Of a DNA stretch of 64,000 nucleotides, positions 25,410-34,079 are shown in pieces. Within the stretch, counting starts at the first letter, position 1. Every line of letters starts with the position of its first letter. The stretch spans positions 62,001-126,000 of the forward strand of contig JAIEFE010000017.1 of assembly GCA_029067085.1 (NCBI GenBank), in the 5' to 3' direction. A program made the position numbers and the translations under genes. The notes under the pieces were generated by a model that saw only the letters and a list, made by a program, of their open reading frames with translations, was not told where the DNA came from and did no database searches. The stretch comes from Lachnospiraceae bacterium. Lineage in GTDB: Bacteria; Bacillota; Clostridia; Lachnospirales; Lachnospiraceae.

Positions 25410-26444
25410 TTAATCCTCTAAAAAGCGTCGTCTGAGCTGTCCGCAGGCTCCGTCGATATCCCTGCCCAGTTCCCGCCGCACCGTAGCGTTTACGCCCCTT
25501 TTTTGAAGGAGCGCCGCAAAAGCCTCCACCGCCCGCCGCTCGGACTGCACATATTCCCTCTCCCTGACCGGATTGACCGGAATCAGGTTCACATGGCAGT
25601 TAAGCCCCCGTATCAGAGCCGCGAGAGTCTCCGCATCCTGCTTTGTATCGTTCACATCCCGCACCAGGCTGTATTCAAAAGTGATCCGCCTGCCGGTCTG
25701 CTCAAAGTAATAAGCGCAGGTCTCCATCAGCTCCTCAAGAGAATATCTGTCAGCGACAGGCATGAGGGTCCGTCGTTTCTCGTCCGTAGGTGCATGCAGA
25801 GAGAGGGCCAGCGTAATCTGCAGTTTCTCCTCTGCCAGTTCCCGCATTTGGGGTACCAAACCGCAGGTGGAGACAGTCACATTCCGCTGACTGATATGCA
25901 GACCGTTCTCATCCGTGAGCAGTGTGAGGAACCGCAGCAGATTTTCGTAGTTATCCAAGGGCTCCCCGCTCCCCATGACCACCACGTTCGAGACCCGCTC
26001 TCCCGTATCCAAAGTGATCGCGTAGATTTGGTCGAGCATCTCCGCCGGTGTCAGGTTTCTCACCAGTCCGTTCAGAGTGGAAGCACAGAAACGGCAGCCC
26101 ATACGGCAGCCCACCTGAGAGGAGATACACACCGAATTTCCATGCTTGTAGCGCATCCATACGCTCTCCACCATATTCCCGTCCGCCAGGGCAAAAAGGT
26201 ACTTCTTCGTACCGTCCACAGCAGACTCTTGCACAGTCAGGATGCGAAGCGCCGTATAGATATAGCTTTCCCCACATTTCTCTCTCATAGCCAGAGGAAG
26301 GTTCGTCATCTCATCGAAGCTGCGCGCAAGCTTCCGGTGCATCCATTCATAGAGCTGCGCCGCGCGAAAGGTCTTTTCGCCCATCCCCTCCATCTCTGCC
26401 CTAAGCTCTGTCATTGTGAGGGACTTAATGTCCTTCTTCTCCAT
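25410..26444 (-). CDS. rlmN: Dual-specificity 23S rRNA/tRNA (adenine-C2) methyltransferase RlmN
   Basis: A 344-residue radical SAM methyltransferase acting on A2503 of 23S rRNA and A37 of some tRNAs. The cluster motif is CRMGCRFCAST; further landmarks are VVMGSGEPLDNYENLL, STCGLVPQM, SLHAPTDEKRRTLMPV and the C-terminal CGQLRRRFL, whose Cys with the one in VSTCG does the chemistry. Full length. Part of the uninterrupted minus-strand cluster, 79 bases before the phosphatase start. Confidence 0.95.
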   Translation of the reverse strand: MEKKDIKSLTMTELRAEMEGMGEKTFRAAQLYEWMHRKLARSFDEMTNLPLAMREKCGESYIYTALRILTVQESAVDGTKKYLFALADGNMVESVWMRYKHGNSVCISSQVGCRMGCRFCASTLNGLVRNLTPAEMLDQIYAITLDTGERVSNVVVMGSGEPLDNYENLLRFLTLLTDENGLHISQRNVTVSTCGLVPQMRELAEEKLQITLALSLHAPTDEKRRTLMPVADRYSLEELMETCAYYFEQTGRRITFEYSLVRDVNDTKQDAETLAALIRGLNCHVNLIPVNPVREREYVQSERRAVEAFAALLQKRGVNATVRRELGRDIDGACGQLRRRFLED

Positions 26445-26483
26445 AGAAACCTGCTTTCTCTTTCATCGTGCTCTCTGCCGTCA

Positions 26484-27839
26484 TCACTCTTTTTTCAGAA
26501 GCTTCGCCATAAAAAAGCCGTCTGTCTCATGAATCCCCGGCAAAAGCTGCAGCATACCGCTCTCCGCCTCAACCTTAAGCGCATCCGGAAGCTGTCCTGC
26601 CATACTCACCCGCTCGAGACCGAAGTTTTGACAGATCCACTCCACCATTTCCTCGTTCTCCCCCGGATTCAGGGTACAGGTACTGTAGAGCAGCGTTCCT
26701 CCGGGCTTGATATAATCTATAACATTTGTTATTATATCTTTCTGCAAAACCAGTATCTCTTCCAGCGACTCTCTTGTCACCCGGTATTTGATATCCTGCT
26801 TATGTCCGATCACCCCCAGCCCGGAACAGGGCACATCAGCCATAAGCACATCTGCCCGCCCCACAAGACTCTCGTTTCGTGATCGTGCATCCTGCACCAG
26901 AACAGAGACGTTCTCCACCCCCAGCCGTCTCCTGTTTTCCTCGATCTTATCCGTCTTGAAGTCGCTCACATCACAGGCGATGACTTCGCCGCTCTTTTCA
27001 AGTTTCTGCGCCGCGAAAAGCGCCTTGCCGCCGGGTGCCGCACAGACATCTATCACAGTGTCTCCGGGTGAAATACCCGCAGCCTCCACCGCCAGTATCG
27101 AGCTTACATCCTGCACTGCAAAAAGCCCCTCGTCGTAGCCCGCAAGTTTCCGGATACCAGCTGCCCCCTGCACTGTCACCGCACAGGGATGATAGGGGTG
27201 CTGTCTCACCGTCACGCCCGCAGCCTCCCAGGCTGCAAACAGACGGCTCCTCTCCTCCGCAGAAATCCCTTCCTTAAGTCGCAGGCTCACGGGCTGCCGT
27301 TCCAAAGATGCCGCAAGGATCTTCTCGCAGGCATCCGTCCCATAGGTCTCCCTGAAATGCACTACCAGCCAGAGCGGCATGGAATAACGCACCGACAACC
27401 AGGCGTCCGGTTCCTTCTCCCTGTCCGGGTAAACGATCTCTCCGCGTCCTCTGGCAATGTTTCGCAGAACACCGTTTACATAGCCCTGCAAGGACTTAAA
27501 TCCACGCTTTTTCGCCAGCTTCACCGCCTCATTGCAGACCGCTGCGTCCGGAATATGCTCCATAAAAAGAAGCTGATAGACAGACATGCGCAAAAGTTCC
27601 CGAATCAGCGGCTTCATTTTTATAACAGGTGTTTTTGAATATTGATCGAGCACATGATCGATCTGTATCCTGCGCTCAATGCATCCCTCGCTCACCCGCT
27701 TGATAAAAGCCTTTTCCCTGCTGTCCAGATAATCGAACTTATCCAGCACCGCCGCGATCAGAACATTGCTGTATTCAGTTTGCCCGGCCAGTTCCAGCAG
27801 TATATCAAGAACCGCCTCCCGCCCATTGATTCCTGCCAT
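26484..27839 (-). CDS. rsmB: 16S rRNA (cytosine-967-C5) methyltransferase RsmB
   Basis: A 451-residue enzyme with an N-terminal NusB-like RNA-binding domain (about 1-140) and a SAM-dependent methyltransferase domain. The SAM motif is VCAAPGGKALFAAQ; the two catalytic cysteines are in ADVPCSGLGVIGHKQDI and YSTCTLNPGENE. Its start codon overlaps the stop of the upstream metallopeptidase gene by one base (TAATG), so translation is coupled. Confidence 0.94.
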   Translation of the reverse strand: MAGINGREAVLDILLELAGQTEYSNVLIAAVLDKFDYLDSREKAFIKRVSEGCIERRIQIDHVLDQYSKTPVIKMKPLIRELLRMSVYQLLFMEHIPDAAVCNEAVKLAKKRGFKSLQGYVNGVLRNIARGRGEIVYPDREKEPDAWLSVRYSMPLWLVVHFRETYGTDACEKILAASLERQPVSLRLKEGISAEERSRLFAAWEAAGVTVRQHPYHPCAVTVQGAAGIRKLAGYDEGLFAVQDVSSILAVEAAGISPGDTVIDVCAAPGGKALFAAQKLEKSGEVIACDVSDFKTDKIEENRRRLGVENVSVLVQDARSRNESLVGRADVLMADVPCSGLGVIGHKQDIKYRVTRESLEEILVLQKDIITNVIDYIKPGGTLLYSTCTLNPGENEEMVEWICQNFGLERVSMAGQLPDALKVEAESGMLQLLPGIHETDGFFMAKLLKKE

Positions 27840-28549
27840 TAGTCGCGTCTCCGCTTTCCGCCGAACAAAAGCACCAGTCTGAGAAGCTGTAAAATAGATG
27901 ACGCCGCAGCCGCCACATAGGTGAGCGCTGCTGCGCTGAGTACCTTTTTACAGTTTTTCACCTCATCATTTGCCAACATCCCGTAATCCCCAAGCATGGC
28001 AAGCGCTCTGCCGGAAGCGTTGAACTCCACAGGCAGGGTTACCACCTGAAACAGGACTGCCAGCGCAAAGACCCAGATGCCGATCTGAATCAGCATTTGA
28101 TTCATACCCAGAAAAGCGCCCAGAAGAATCAGCGGAATACCTGCTTTTGAGCCGATATTTGCCGCAGGCACCAGCTTCGAACGTATCTGCAGAGGCGCAT
28201 AGCCCTTGTCGTGCTGTACCGCGTGACCGCACTCGTGCGCCGCCACGCCGATGGCCGCCACGGAATCTGAGCCGTACACGGTGTCGGAGAGCCGAAGTCT
28301 CTTATGAACCGGGTCGTAGTGATCCGTGAGGCTCCCGCTAATGTGCTCAATACGTACGTCTGTGATTCCTGACATCTGTAATATCTTCTGTGCCGCCTCC
28401 GCGCCCGTCATGCCCGTCCGACTCCTCACTCCGGAGAACTTATTGAAGGTAGAGCTGACCCTTATCTGTGCAGCGATACACAGAATCGCTCCGATCAATA
28501 CCAGAAAATAAGTCGGGTCATAATATCTGTATCCATAATATCCGTACAT
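27839..28549 (-). CDS. YugP-type membrane zinc metallopeptidase
   Basis: A 236-residue protein with a zincin motif AAHECGHAVQHD (HEXXH) and four or so membrane helices. The start at ATG 28549 gives MYGYYGYRYYDPTYFLVLIG and has GGAGG 9 bases upstream; the longer reading to 28585 lacks such a site. The family sits in this position between fmt and rsmB in many clostridia. Its substrate is unknown; a role in membrane-protein processing is presumed. Confidence 0.87.
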   Translation of the reverse strand: MYGYYGYRYYDPTYFLVLIGAILCIAAQIRVSSTFNKFSGVRSRTGMTGAEAAQKILQMSGITDVRIEHISGSLTDHYDPVHKRLRLSDTVYGSDSVAAIGVAAHECGHAVQHDKGYAPLQIRSKLVPAANIGSKAGIPLILLGAFLGMNQMLIQIGIWVFALAVLFQVVTLPVEFNASGRALAMLGDYGMLANDEVKNCKKVLSAAALTYVAAAASSILQLLRLVLLFGGKRRRD

Positions 28550-28577
28550 TTTATATCCTCCATATTCCGTTTGAAAC

Positions 28578-29567
28578 TTACGCAAACTCTCCGAGTCGTT
28601 CTCCCGCCTTTATAGGATACCCCAACAGAAAATCTTTCACCGCCATCCGCCTCTTACCCTCCGGCTGCACCTCTATCAATCGTAAAATCCCATCTCCGGT
28701 CTGCACGTATAAGGCATCCTTCTGCACCAGGACTACCGTACCGGGCGGCTTATTCCTGACGAAACCGTCCGGACTCTGTCCCGTCAGTTCCTCTAAAGCT
28801 GTCAGTTCCTGCTCCGAAACCACTTCCTCACGCCAGATCTTTAAGGTTTTCCCACGAAAGAGCGTGAAGGCGCCCGGCCAGGAGATCAGTCCCCGGATCA
28901 GACAGTCCAGCTTCTCCGCTTCCATCTGCCAGTCGATCTTCCCCATGGATTTATGCAGCATCTTTGCATGGCAGGCGTCTTCGTCATTCTGCTTCACAGG
29001 CGTCACATCGCCCGCCTCGATCTTCGCAAGCGCTTCCACGATCAGGCGCGCCCCCGCCGCCGCCAGCTTATCATGCAGGGTGTCCGCCGTCTCGTCAGAG
29101 GCAATCGCCACCTCTGCCTTTAATAGCATATCCCCGGTGTCCACGCCCTTATCCATCCGCATAATGGTAACGCCTGTTATTTTTTCTCCATTGATGATGG
29201 CCCACTGAATCGGCCCCGCTCCCCGGTATTTCGGCAGGAGGGATGCATGGATATTCACACAGCCGTACTTTGGCATCGTAAGAATCTCCTCCGAGAGAAT
29301 CTGCCCGAAAGCCGCCACCACAAAGATATCCGCCTGATAAGAGCGAAGCGTCTCCACCGGCTCAGGCTCCTTGATTTTCACGGGCTGAAACACAGGAATA
29401 CCGTACTTTTGCGCGCACGCTTTTACGGGTGTCATCTGCACTTCCTTGCCCCTGCCTTTCGGCTTATCCGGCTGGGTCACCACTGCCGCCACCTGATGCC
29501 CGGCCTCAATGATCGCCTCGAGCGCTCCTACTGCAAAGTCGGGCGTTCCCATAAATACGACCTTCAT
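28578..29567 (-). CDS. fmt: Methionyl-tRNA formyltransferase
   Basis: A 329-residue enzyme that formylates initiator Met-tRNA using 10-formyl-tetrahydrofolate. Motifs are VVFMGTPDFAVGALEAI, the tRNA-reading loop TQPDKPKGRGKE, the catalytic CVNIHASLLPKYRGAGPIQW (Asn, His) and GVTIMRMDKGVDTGDML (Asp), with a C-terminal OB-type domain. Starts 2 bases after the deformylase stop, so the formyl group is added and removed by products of one operon. Confidence 0.96.
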   Translation of the reverse strand: MKVVFMGTPDFAVGALEAIIEAGHQVAAVVTQPDKPKGRGKEVQMTPVKACAQKYGIPVFQPVKIKEPEPVETLRSYQADIFVVAAFGQILSEEILTMPKYGCVNIHASLLPKYRGAGPIQWAIINGEKITGVTIMRMDKGVDTGDMLLKAEVAIASDETADTLHDKLAAAGARLIVEALAKIEAGDVTPVKQNDEDACHAKMLHKSMGKIDWQMEAEKLDCLIRGLISWPGAFTLFRGKTLKIWREEVVSEQELTALEELTGQSPDGFVRNKPPGTVVLVQKDALYVQTGDGILRLIEVQPEGKRRMAVKDFLLGYPIKAGERLGEFA

Positions 29568-29569
29568 AC

Positions 29570-30052
29570 TTATTCCTCCTGCTCCGCCAAATCTTCCGTG
29601 TTCATCAGCGATCCCTCTACTCTCTCCACATAGAGATGCCCATCCAGATGATCTAACTCATGGCAGATCGCTCTGGCGAGAAGCTCTGTACCCTCAAGCT
29701 CAAAAGGCTCCATATTCTCGTCATAGGCCAGCGCTTTTACATAGTTTGGGCGTTTCACCTTTCCCGTCTTTCCGGGAACACTGAGGCATCCTTCATAGCC
29801 ATCCTGCTCTCCGCTGGTCTCTATAATCTTCGGGTTGATCAGAAGTATCGGATCTTCGCCGGTGGTATCGATCACAACGATACGCTTCAGAATTCCAACC
29901 TGCGGCGCAGCAAGCCCTACGCCATTCTCCTCATACAATGTCTCAAACATGTCATCGATCAGCTCCTGCAGCCTGGGGGTGACCTCCGTCACCTCCTTGC
30001 AGGGCTTCGTCAACACCGGATCTCCCATCTCTCTGACTTTCCTCGTTGCCAT
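29570..30052 (-). CDS. def: Peptide deformylase
   Basis: A 160-residue metalloenzyme that removes the N-formyl group from new proteins. All three motifs are present: GVGLAAPQVG, EGCLSVPG with the metal Cys, and HELDHLDG with the two metal His residues and catalytic Glu. The size and the ending are of the type 1 class. Lies between priA and fmt in the housekeeping operon. Confidence 0.96.
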   Translation of the reverse strand: MATRKVREMGDPVLTKPCKEVTEVTPRLQELIDDMFETLYEENGVGLAAPQVGILKRIVVIDTTGEDPILLINPKIIETSGEQDGYEGCLSVPGKTGKVKRPNYVKALAYDENMEPFELEGTELLARAICHELDHLDGHLYVERVEGSLMNTEDLAEQEE

Positions 30053-30105
30053 ACTGCTGTTTCCTCCTGTCTCTGTTCTGCCTTCTTTCCATACTTACTA
30101 TGTAT

Positions 30106-32343
30106 CTAGTAGGTGTTCATCGGATCAAAATCAAACTGCACCGTCTGATTCCCTCGTGTCCGCTCCTTACAGAAATGTTCCAGTCTGTCCTTGACCTTTA
30201 CCAACGTCTGGTAATCTCCGTGTCTGAAATAAATGACATGGCGGTAGATGTCTGAGAGTTTCCCGATAGATGCCTCCGCCGGACCGATCACCCGCAGCCC
30301 CTCTACGCTCTCCATCTCCTTTTTGACCAATTCAGTCATTTCTGTTCCCATCCTCTGCCCTTCCTCCTGTACGCGGGAGAGTATGAGCGCCGCCAGCATA
30401 TGTTCCACGGGTGGATATCCCATCACTTCCCGATAGGCGATCTCCTCCCGATAAAATCCCTCGTAATCCTGTTTTGCCGCATACACCACGCTGTAGTGCT
30501 CCGGTCGATAGGTCTGGATCACAACCTCGCCCGGATTCTCCCCTCTTCCGGCACGTCCCGCCGCCTGTGTCAGAAGCTGAAAAGTCCGCTCCCCGGCCCG
30601 GTAATCGTTCTGATTTAGGGACAGATCCGCCGCCAGTACACCCACAAGCGTCACTTTGGGAAAATCATGACCTTTGACGATCATCTGGGTTCCCACCAGA
30701 ATATCCGCCCGCTCATCCGCGAAGGCAGAGAGAATCTTTTCATAACTCTCCTTCGTCCGGGTGGTGTCTCCATCCATACGAAGCACCCGCGCGCCCGGAA
30801 ATTCCCGGTGAATAGCCTCCTCGATCTGCTCTGTCCCTGCCTTAAATCCCATCAGATAGGGGGAACCGCAGGAAGGACACTTTGAAGGCTTTCGCTCCTG
30901 ATAGCCACAGTAATGGCAGGTAAGCGTACCGTTTCTGTGCTCCGACAGGGAGACGTCGCAGTGCGGACATTTCATCACGTGCCCACAGGATCGGCAGGAA
31001 ATAAATCCCGCATACCCTCTCCTGTTCAGAAACAGAATGGTCTGCTCCCCTTTAGAAAGCCTATCCTGCATCAGCTCCTTCAGTTTCCGGCTGAACATGG
31101 AACGGTTTCCCTGCTTTAACTCTTCTCTGAGATCTATGGTATGAACCACCGGGAGAATACTGTTCCCGGGGCGTTCCTTCATCTCATACAGTTTATATTG
31201 TCCCTGAAGCGCCCGATAATATGCTTCCAGAGAGGGCGTTGCCGAACCTAACACCACGCTCGCGTTACTCCTTGCTGCGATCTCAATGGCCGTCTCTCTG
31301 GCGTGATATTTGGGGCTTGCCTCGCTCTTGTAGCTGCCCTCATGTTCCTCGTCAATAACGATCACACCAAGGTTTGCAAAAGGCGTAAACAGCGCAGATC
31401 GGGGCCCGATGATCACATCGATCTCCCCCGCCTTTGCCCTCTCGATCTGATCGTACTTTTCTCCTGCCGAGAGGGTGGAGTTCATCACCGATACTCTGTC
31501 TCCAAACCGTTTATAGAACCGAAGAAGTGTCTGGTAGGTCAGAGCGATCTCCGGAATCAGCACGATCGCCTGTTTCCCCATGGCAACCATCTGCTCCACA
31601 ATACCCAGATACACCTCTGTCTTGCCGCTGCCAGTGACACCGTGCACAAGACAAACGCCTGGATGTCCCGCCCTGTACTGTGCGATCACCTCCTCGATGA
31701 TGCGACTCTGATCCTGATTCAGACTGTGGCGGATCTCGCTTCTGTCCGCCAGCCTGACAGGATTTCGATAAAAGGATTCCCTCTCTATAGCAAGATATCC
31801 CTGCTTCTCCAAGGTCTGCAGCGTGGCGGCGGCCACATTCAGCTTCTGCCGGATCAGCTCGTAGGGCAGTTCCTCCTCCCCCGCAAGGGCAAAAAGCGTT
31901 CTGGCCTTTGCTTTCTGATGCTTTCTTTCACATGTCTCGGCGGCCAGCCTCGTCTCCTCGGCGGACAAAAGACGGCAGACTTTTCTTCTTTCGAGTGCCT
32001 TCGTCTTCTGCTTCACAGGCAGCACGGTCTTTAAGGCTGCAATGGTGGTGGAACCGTAATTGCTTTTCAGCCAGTAGGCAATCTGAATCTGCCTGCTCTC
32101 CACGGACATCCCCTTCTCATCCACCGCACTGACCGCTTTGATCTTTTCCGGGGGATAATCCGTCTCATCCGAGAGATCCACCACATATCCCGTCTTTTCC
32201 TGATTGCCCTTCCCGAAAGGCACTCGCACCTGTACGCCCGGTCTCACTGCCTCCGCAAGGTGTGCCGGGATCCGGTACTGAAAAACCCGGTCCACCTTTT
32301 CATGTGCAATCTCTATAATGACATCCGCATACCGCTTCGTCAT
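30106..32343 (-). CDS. priA: Primosomal replication-restart helicase PriA
   Basis: A 745-residue helicase that reloads the replisome at stalled forks. Visible are the N-terminal 3'-end-binding domain, Walker A LVHGVTGSGKTEVYLG, the DEEH box VIVIDEEHEGSYK, GSATPSLE, and the zinc-binding cysteines in CRSCGHVMKCPHCD and CHYCGYQERKPSKCPSCG. The helicase end AAGRAGRGENPGEV is intact. The start overlaps murE by 4 bases. Confidence 0.95.
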   Translation of the reverse strand: MTKRYADVIIEIAHEKVDRVFQYRIPAHLAEAVRPGVQVRVPFGKGNQEKTGYVVDLSDETDYPPEKIKAVSAVDEKGMSVESRQIQIAYWLKSNYGSTTIAALKTVLPVKQKTKALERRKVCRLLSAEETRLAAETCERKHQKAKARTLFALAGEEELPYELIRQKLNVAAATLQTLEKQGYLAIERESFYRNPVRLADRSEIRHSLNQDQSRIIEEVIAQYRAGHPGVCLVHGVTGSGKTEVYLGIVEQMVAMGKQAIVLIPEIALTYQTLLRFYKRFGDRVSVMNSTLSAGEKYDQIERAKAGEIDVIIGPRSALFTPFANLGVIVIDEEHEGSYKSEASPKYHARETAIEIAARSNASVVLGSATPSLEAYYRALQGQYKLYEMKERPGNSILPVVHTIDLREELKQGNRSMFSRKLKELMQDRLSKGEQTILFLNRRGYAGFISCRSCGHVMKCPHCDVSLSEHRNGTLTCHYCGYQERKPSKCPSCGSPYLMGFKAGTEQIEEAIHREFPGARVLRMDGDTTRTKESYEKILSAFADERADILVGTQMIVKGHDFPKVTLVGVLAADLSLNQNDYRAGERTFQLLTQAAGRAGRGENPGEVVIQTYRPEHYSVVYAAKQDYEGFYREEIAYREVMGYPPVEHMLAALILSRVQEEGQRMGTEMTELVKKEMESVEGLRVIGPAEASIGKLSDIYRHVIYFRHGDYQTLVKVKDRLEHFCKERTRGNQTVQFDFDPMNTY

Positions 32344-33809
32344 GCCCGCTCCTCTAAAATCTCCCGGATCAGCACCCGCTCATCCATCGGGTATTTTACG
32401 CCGTTTATCTCCTGATAGTCCTCGTGTCCCTTGCCGGCAAGCACGATGATATCCCCCGGCTCGCCGTGGTCGATCGCGTAGGCAATGGCCTCTTTTCTGT
32501 CGCAGATCTCCACATAGTCACCGTCAGTTTTCGCAATTCCGATCTTAATATCGTCGATGATCGCCTGCGGCTCTTCGCTTCTCGGATTGTCGGAGGTAAT
32601 GATGGTCAGATCCGCCATCCGGCCGCTGACCTCTCCCATCTCGTAACGTCTGGATTTCGCCCGGTTGCCGCCGCAGCCAAAAAGACAGACCAGTCTGTGC
32701 GGTTTGTATGCCCTGAGCGTCTCCAACAGGCTCTTTAACGCCATGGCATTGTGGGCATAGTCAATCATCAGAGTGAAATCGTCGGAAACAGACACCATCT
32801 CCGTCCTGCCCTTCACCTTTGCCGCCATAAGCGCCTCCTGTATCTTTTCCTCCTGTACGCCGAAATGTCTGCAGATGGCGATGGCAGTCAGAGCGTTGTA
32901 AACATTGAATTTTCCGGGAGAAGCAGTCTTGACCGAGAGTTCAGTCAGCCCCTTTGTAGTAAAGGACATCCCCAGACTTCCTCCCTCGTTTAAAAAGGAG
33001 ATATTCTCTGCCCGCAGGTCGGCTGGCTTATCGATCCCGTAGGTTTCCAACTGACAGGTGCAGTCTTTTGTGACTTCCTGCCAATGGCTGTCGTCAGCAT
33101 TTACGATACCAACCCTGCACTGCCTAAAAAGCAGGCTCTTACAATGCAGATAGTCCTCAAAATCTTTATGCTCGTTCTCCCCGATGTGATCCGGTTCCAG
33201 ATTGGTGAAAATGCCGAAATCAAAGACAAATCCCTGCGTCCTGTGCAGCATCAGCCCCTGCGAGGACACTTCCATCACAACCGTGTCGCAGCCGGCATCC
33301 GCCATCATCCGAAAATACTTCTGTATCAAATAGGATTCGGGCGTGGTATTCTCCGCATGAATGTGAGTATCGCCGATAATGATCTCTATCGTGCCGATCA
33401 GCCCCACCTTTCTCCCTGCCTGCTCCAGAATGGATCTGACCAGATAATTGGTAGTGGTCTTCCCCTTGGTCCCCGTGATGCCTATGATCTTCATCTGCTC
33501 AGCGGGATGCCCGAAATAGGCCGCCGAGACAAAGGCCATCGCATAACGCACATCCGCCACCCGGATCACCGTCACATCCGCTCCTTCCGGCAGTTCCACC
33601 TCATGTTCCGTAAGCAGGGCTGCCGCTCCGGCCCGTACCGCATCCGCCGCAAACTTATGACCGTCCGCTTTCGCACCCGGTATGCAGACAAACAGACAGC
33701 CCTCCGTCACCTTTCTGGAATCATAAATAACATCCGTTATTTCCAATTCCGGCGTACCGATAATACACTCATAGGATATTTCCTTTAATAATTCATTTAA
33801 AGCCGCCAT
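32340..33809 (-). CDS. murE: UDP-MurNAc-tripeptide synthetase MurE
   Basis: A 489-residue Mur ligase that adds the third amino acid to the peptidoglycan stem peptide in the cytoplasm. The P-loop is GITGTKGKTTTNYLV; the carbamylated Lys region and the C-terminal DNPRSEEP motif are present. DNPR is the signature of ligases using meso-diaminopimelate rather than lysine, so the wall is probably of the DAP type. First gene of the priA-def-fmt transcript, with its own promoter at 33863-33891. Confidence 0.93.
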   Translation of the reverse strand: MAALNELLKEISYECIIGTPELEITDVIYDSRKVTEGCLFVCIPGAKADGHKFAADAVRAGAAALLTEHEVELPEGADVTVIRVADVRYAMAFVSAAYFGHPAEQMKIIGITGTKGKTTTNYLVRSILEQAGRKVGLIGTIEIIIGDTHIHAENTTPESYLIQKYFRMMADAGCDTVVMEVSSQGLMLHRTQGFVFDFGIFTNLEPDHIGENEHKDFEDYLHCKSLLFRQCRVGIVNADDSHWQEVTKDCTCQLETYGIDKPADLRAENISFLNEGGSLGMSFTTKGLTELSVKTASPGKFNVYNALTAIAICRHFGVQEEKIQEALMAAKVKGRTEMVSVSDDFTLMIDYAHNAMALKSLLETLRAYKPHRLVCLFGCGGNRAKSRRYEMGEVSGRMADLTIITSDNPRSEEPQAIIDDIKIGIAKTDGDYVEICDRKEAIAYAIDHGEPGDIIVLAGKGHEDYQEINGVKYPMDERVLIREILEERA

Positions 33810-33844
33810 AATTCACCCCGTTCCAATCATTTCCTATATTTCAT

Positions 33845-33891
33845 ACTATATTATTATATAGTAAGATAGCACGAAAACGCGATTTTTGCAA
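33845..33891 (-). promoter_or_regulatory. Promoter of murE with an inverted repeat at the transcript start
   Basis: Minus strand TTGCAA (33886-33891), 17 bases, TATCTT (33863-33868). A perfect repeat ACTATAT-TATT-ATATAGT (33845-33862) begins right after the -10 box, at about +1, and could be an operator or a 5' stabilising hairpin. Confidence 0.5.
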
Positions 33892-33983
33892 TTTTTCATT
33901 CTCTTTCCATTCTCTTTAAGCATTCTTAATCTTTTTTTATTCTTCCTTCATAAACTAAACACAGTTTGGACACAATTACCCGT

Positions 33984-34070
33984 TATGATAGGTATCAAGA
34001 TAGTTGATGAATTCACTATCTCCCCCTCATAAGAAAACTGCGAAAGAGCCCGGATCGACCGGGCTTTTTC
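33984..34070 (+). ncRNA. Candidate small RNA with C-rich loop
   Basis: In the 270-base gap between murE and recJ, the plus strand has a TATGAT -10 box (33984-33989), a first hairpin AGATAGT/ACTATCT (33998-34021), an unpaired CCCCCTC (34022-34028) and a strong Rho-independent terminator at 34042-34070. No ORF is present. A short RNA with a C-rich single-stranded run and a terminator is the layout of Gram-positive sRNAs that pair with Shine-Dalgarno sequences. Upstream lies a T/C-rich direct repeat (CATTCTCTTT twice, then CATTCTTAAT, about 33897-33935). There is no good -35 box. It is a hypothesis, not a match to a known family. Confidence 0.35.
34042..34070. terminator. Strong, probably bidirectional terminator
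   Basis: Arms AGCCCGG (34047-34053) and CCGGGCT (34059-34065), flanked by GAAAG and TTTTTC so that the outer part pairs too. On the plus strand TTTTT follows; on the minus strand it ends the recJ transcript 10 bases after its stop. Confidence 0.8.
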
Positions 34071-34079
34071 GTGCCCGTG

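Noticed and set aside
25503..26882. Plus-strand ORF of 459 codons
   Set aside because: Antisense to rlmN and the end of rsmB; the protein is rich in His, Leu, Arg and Ser without any domain, as expected of a shadow frame.
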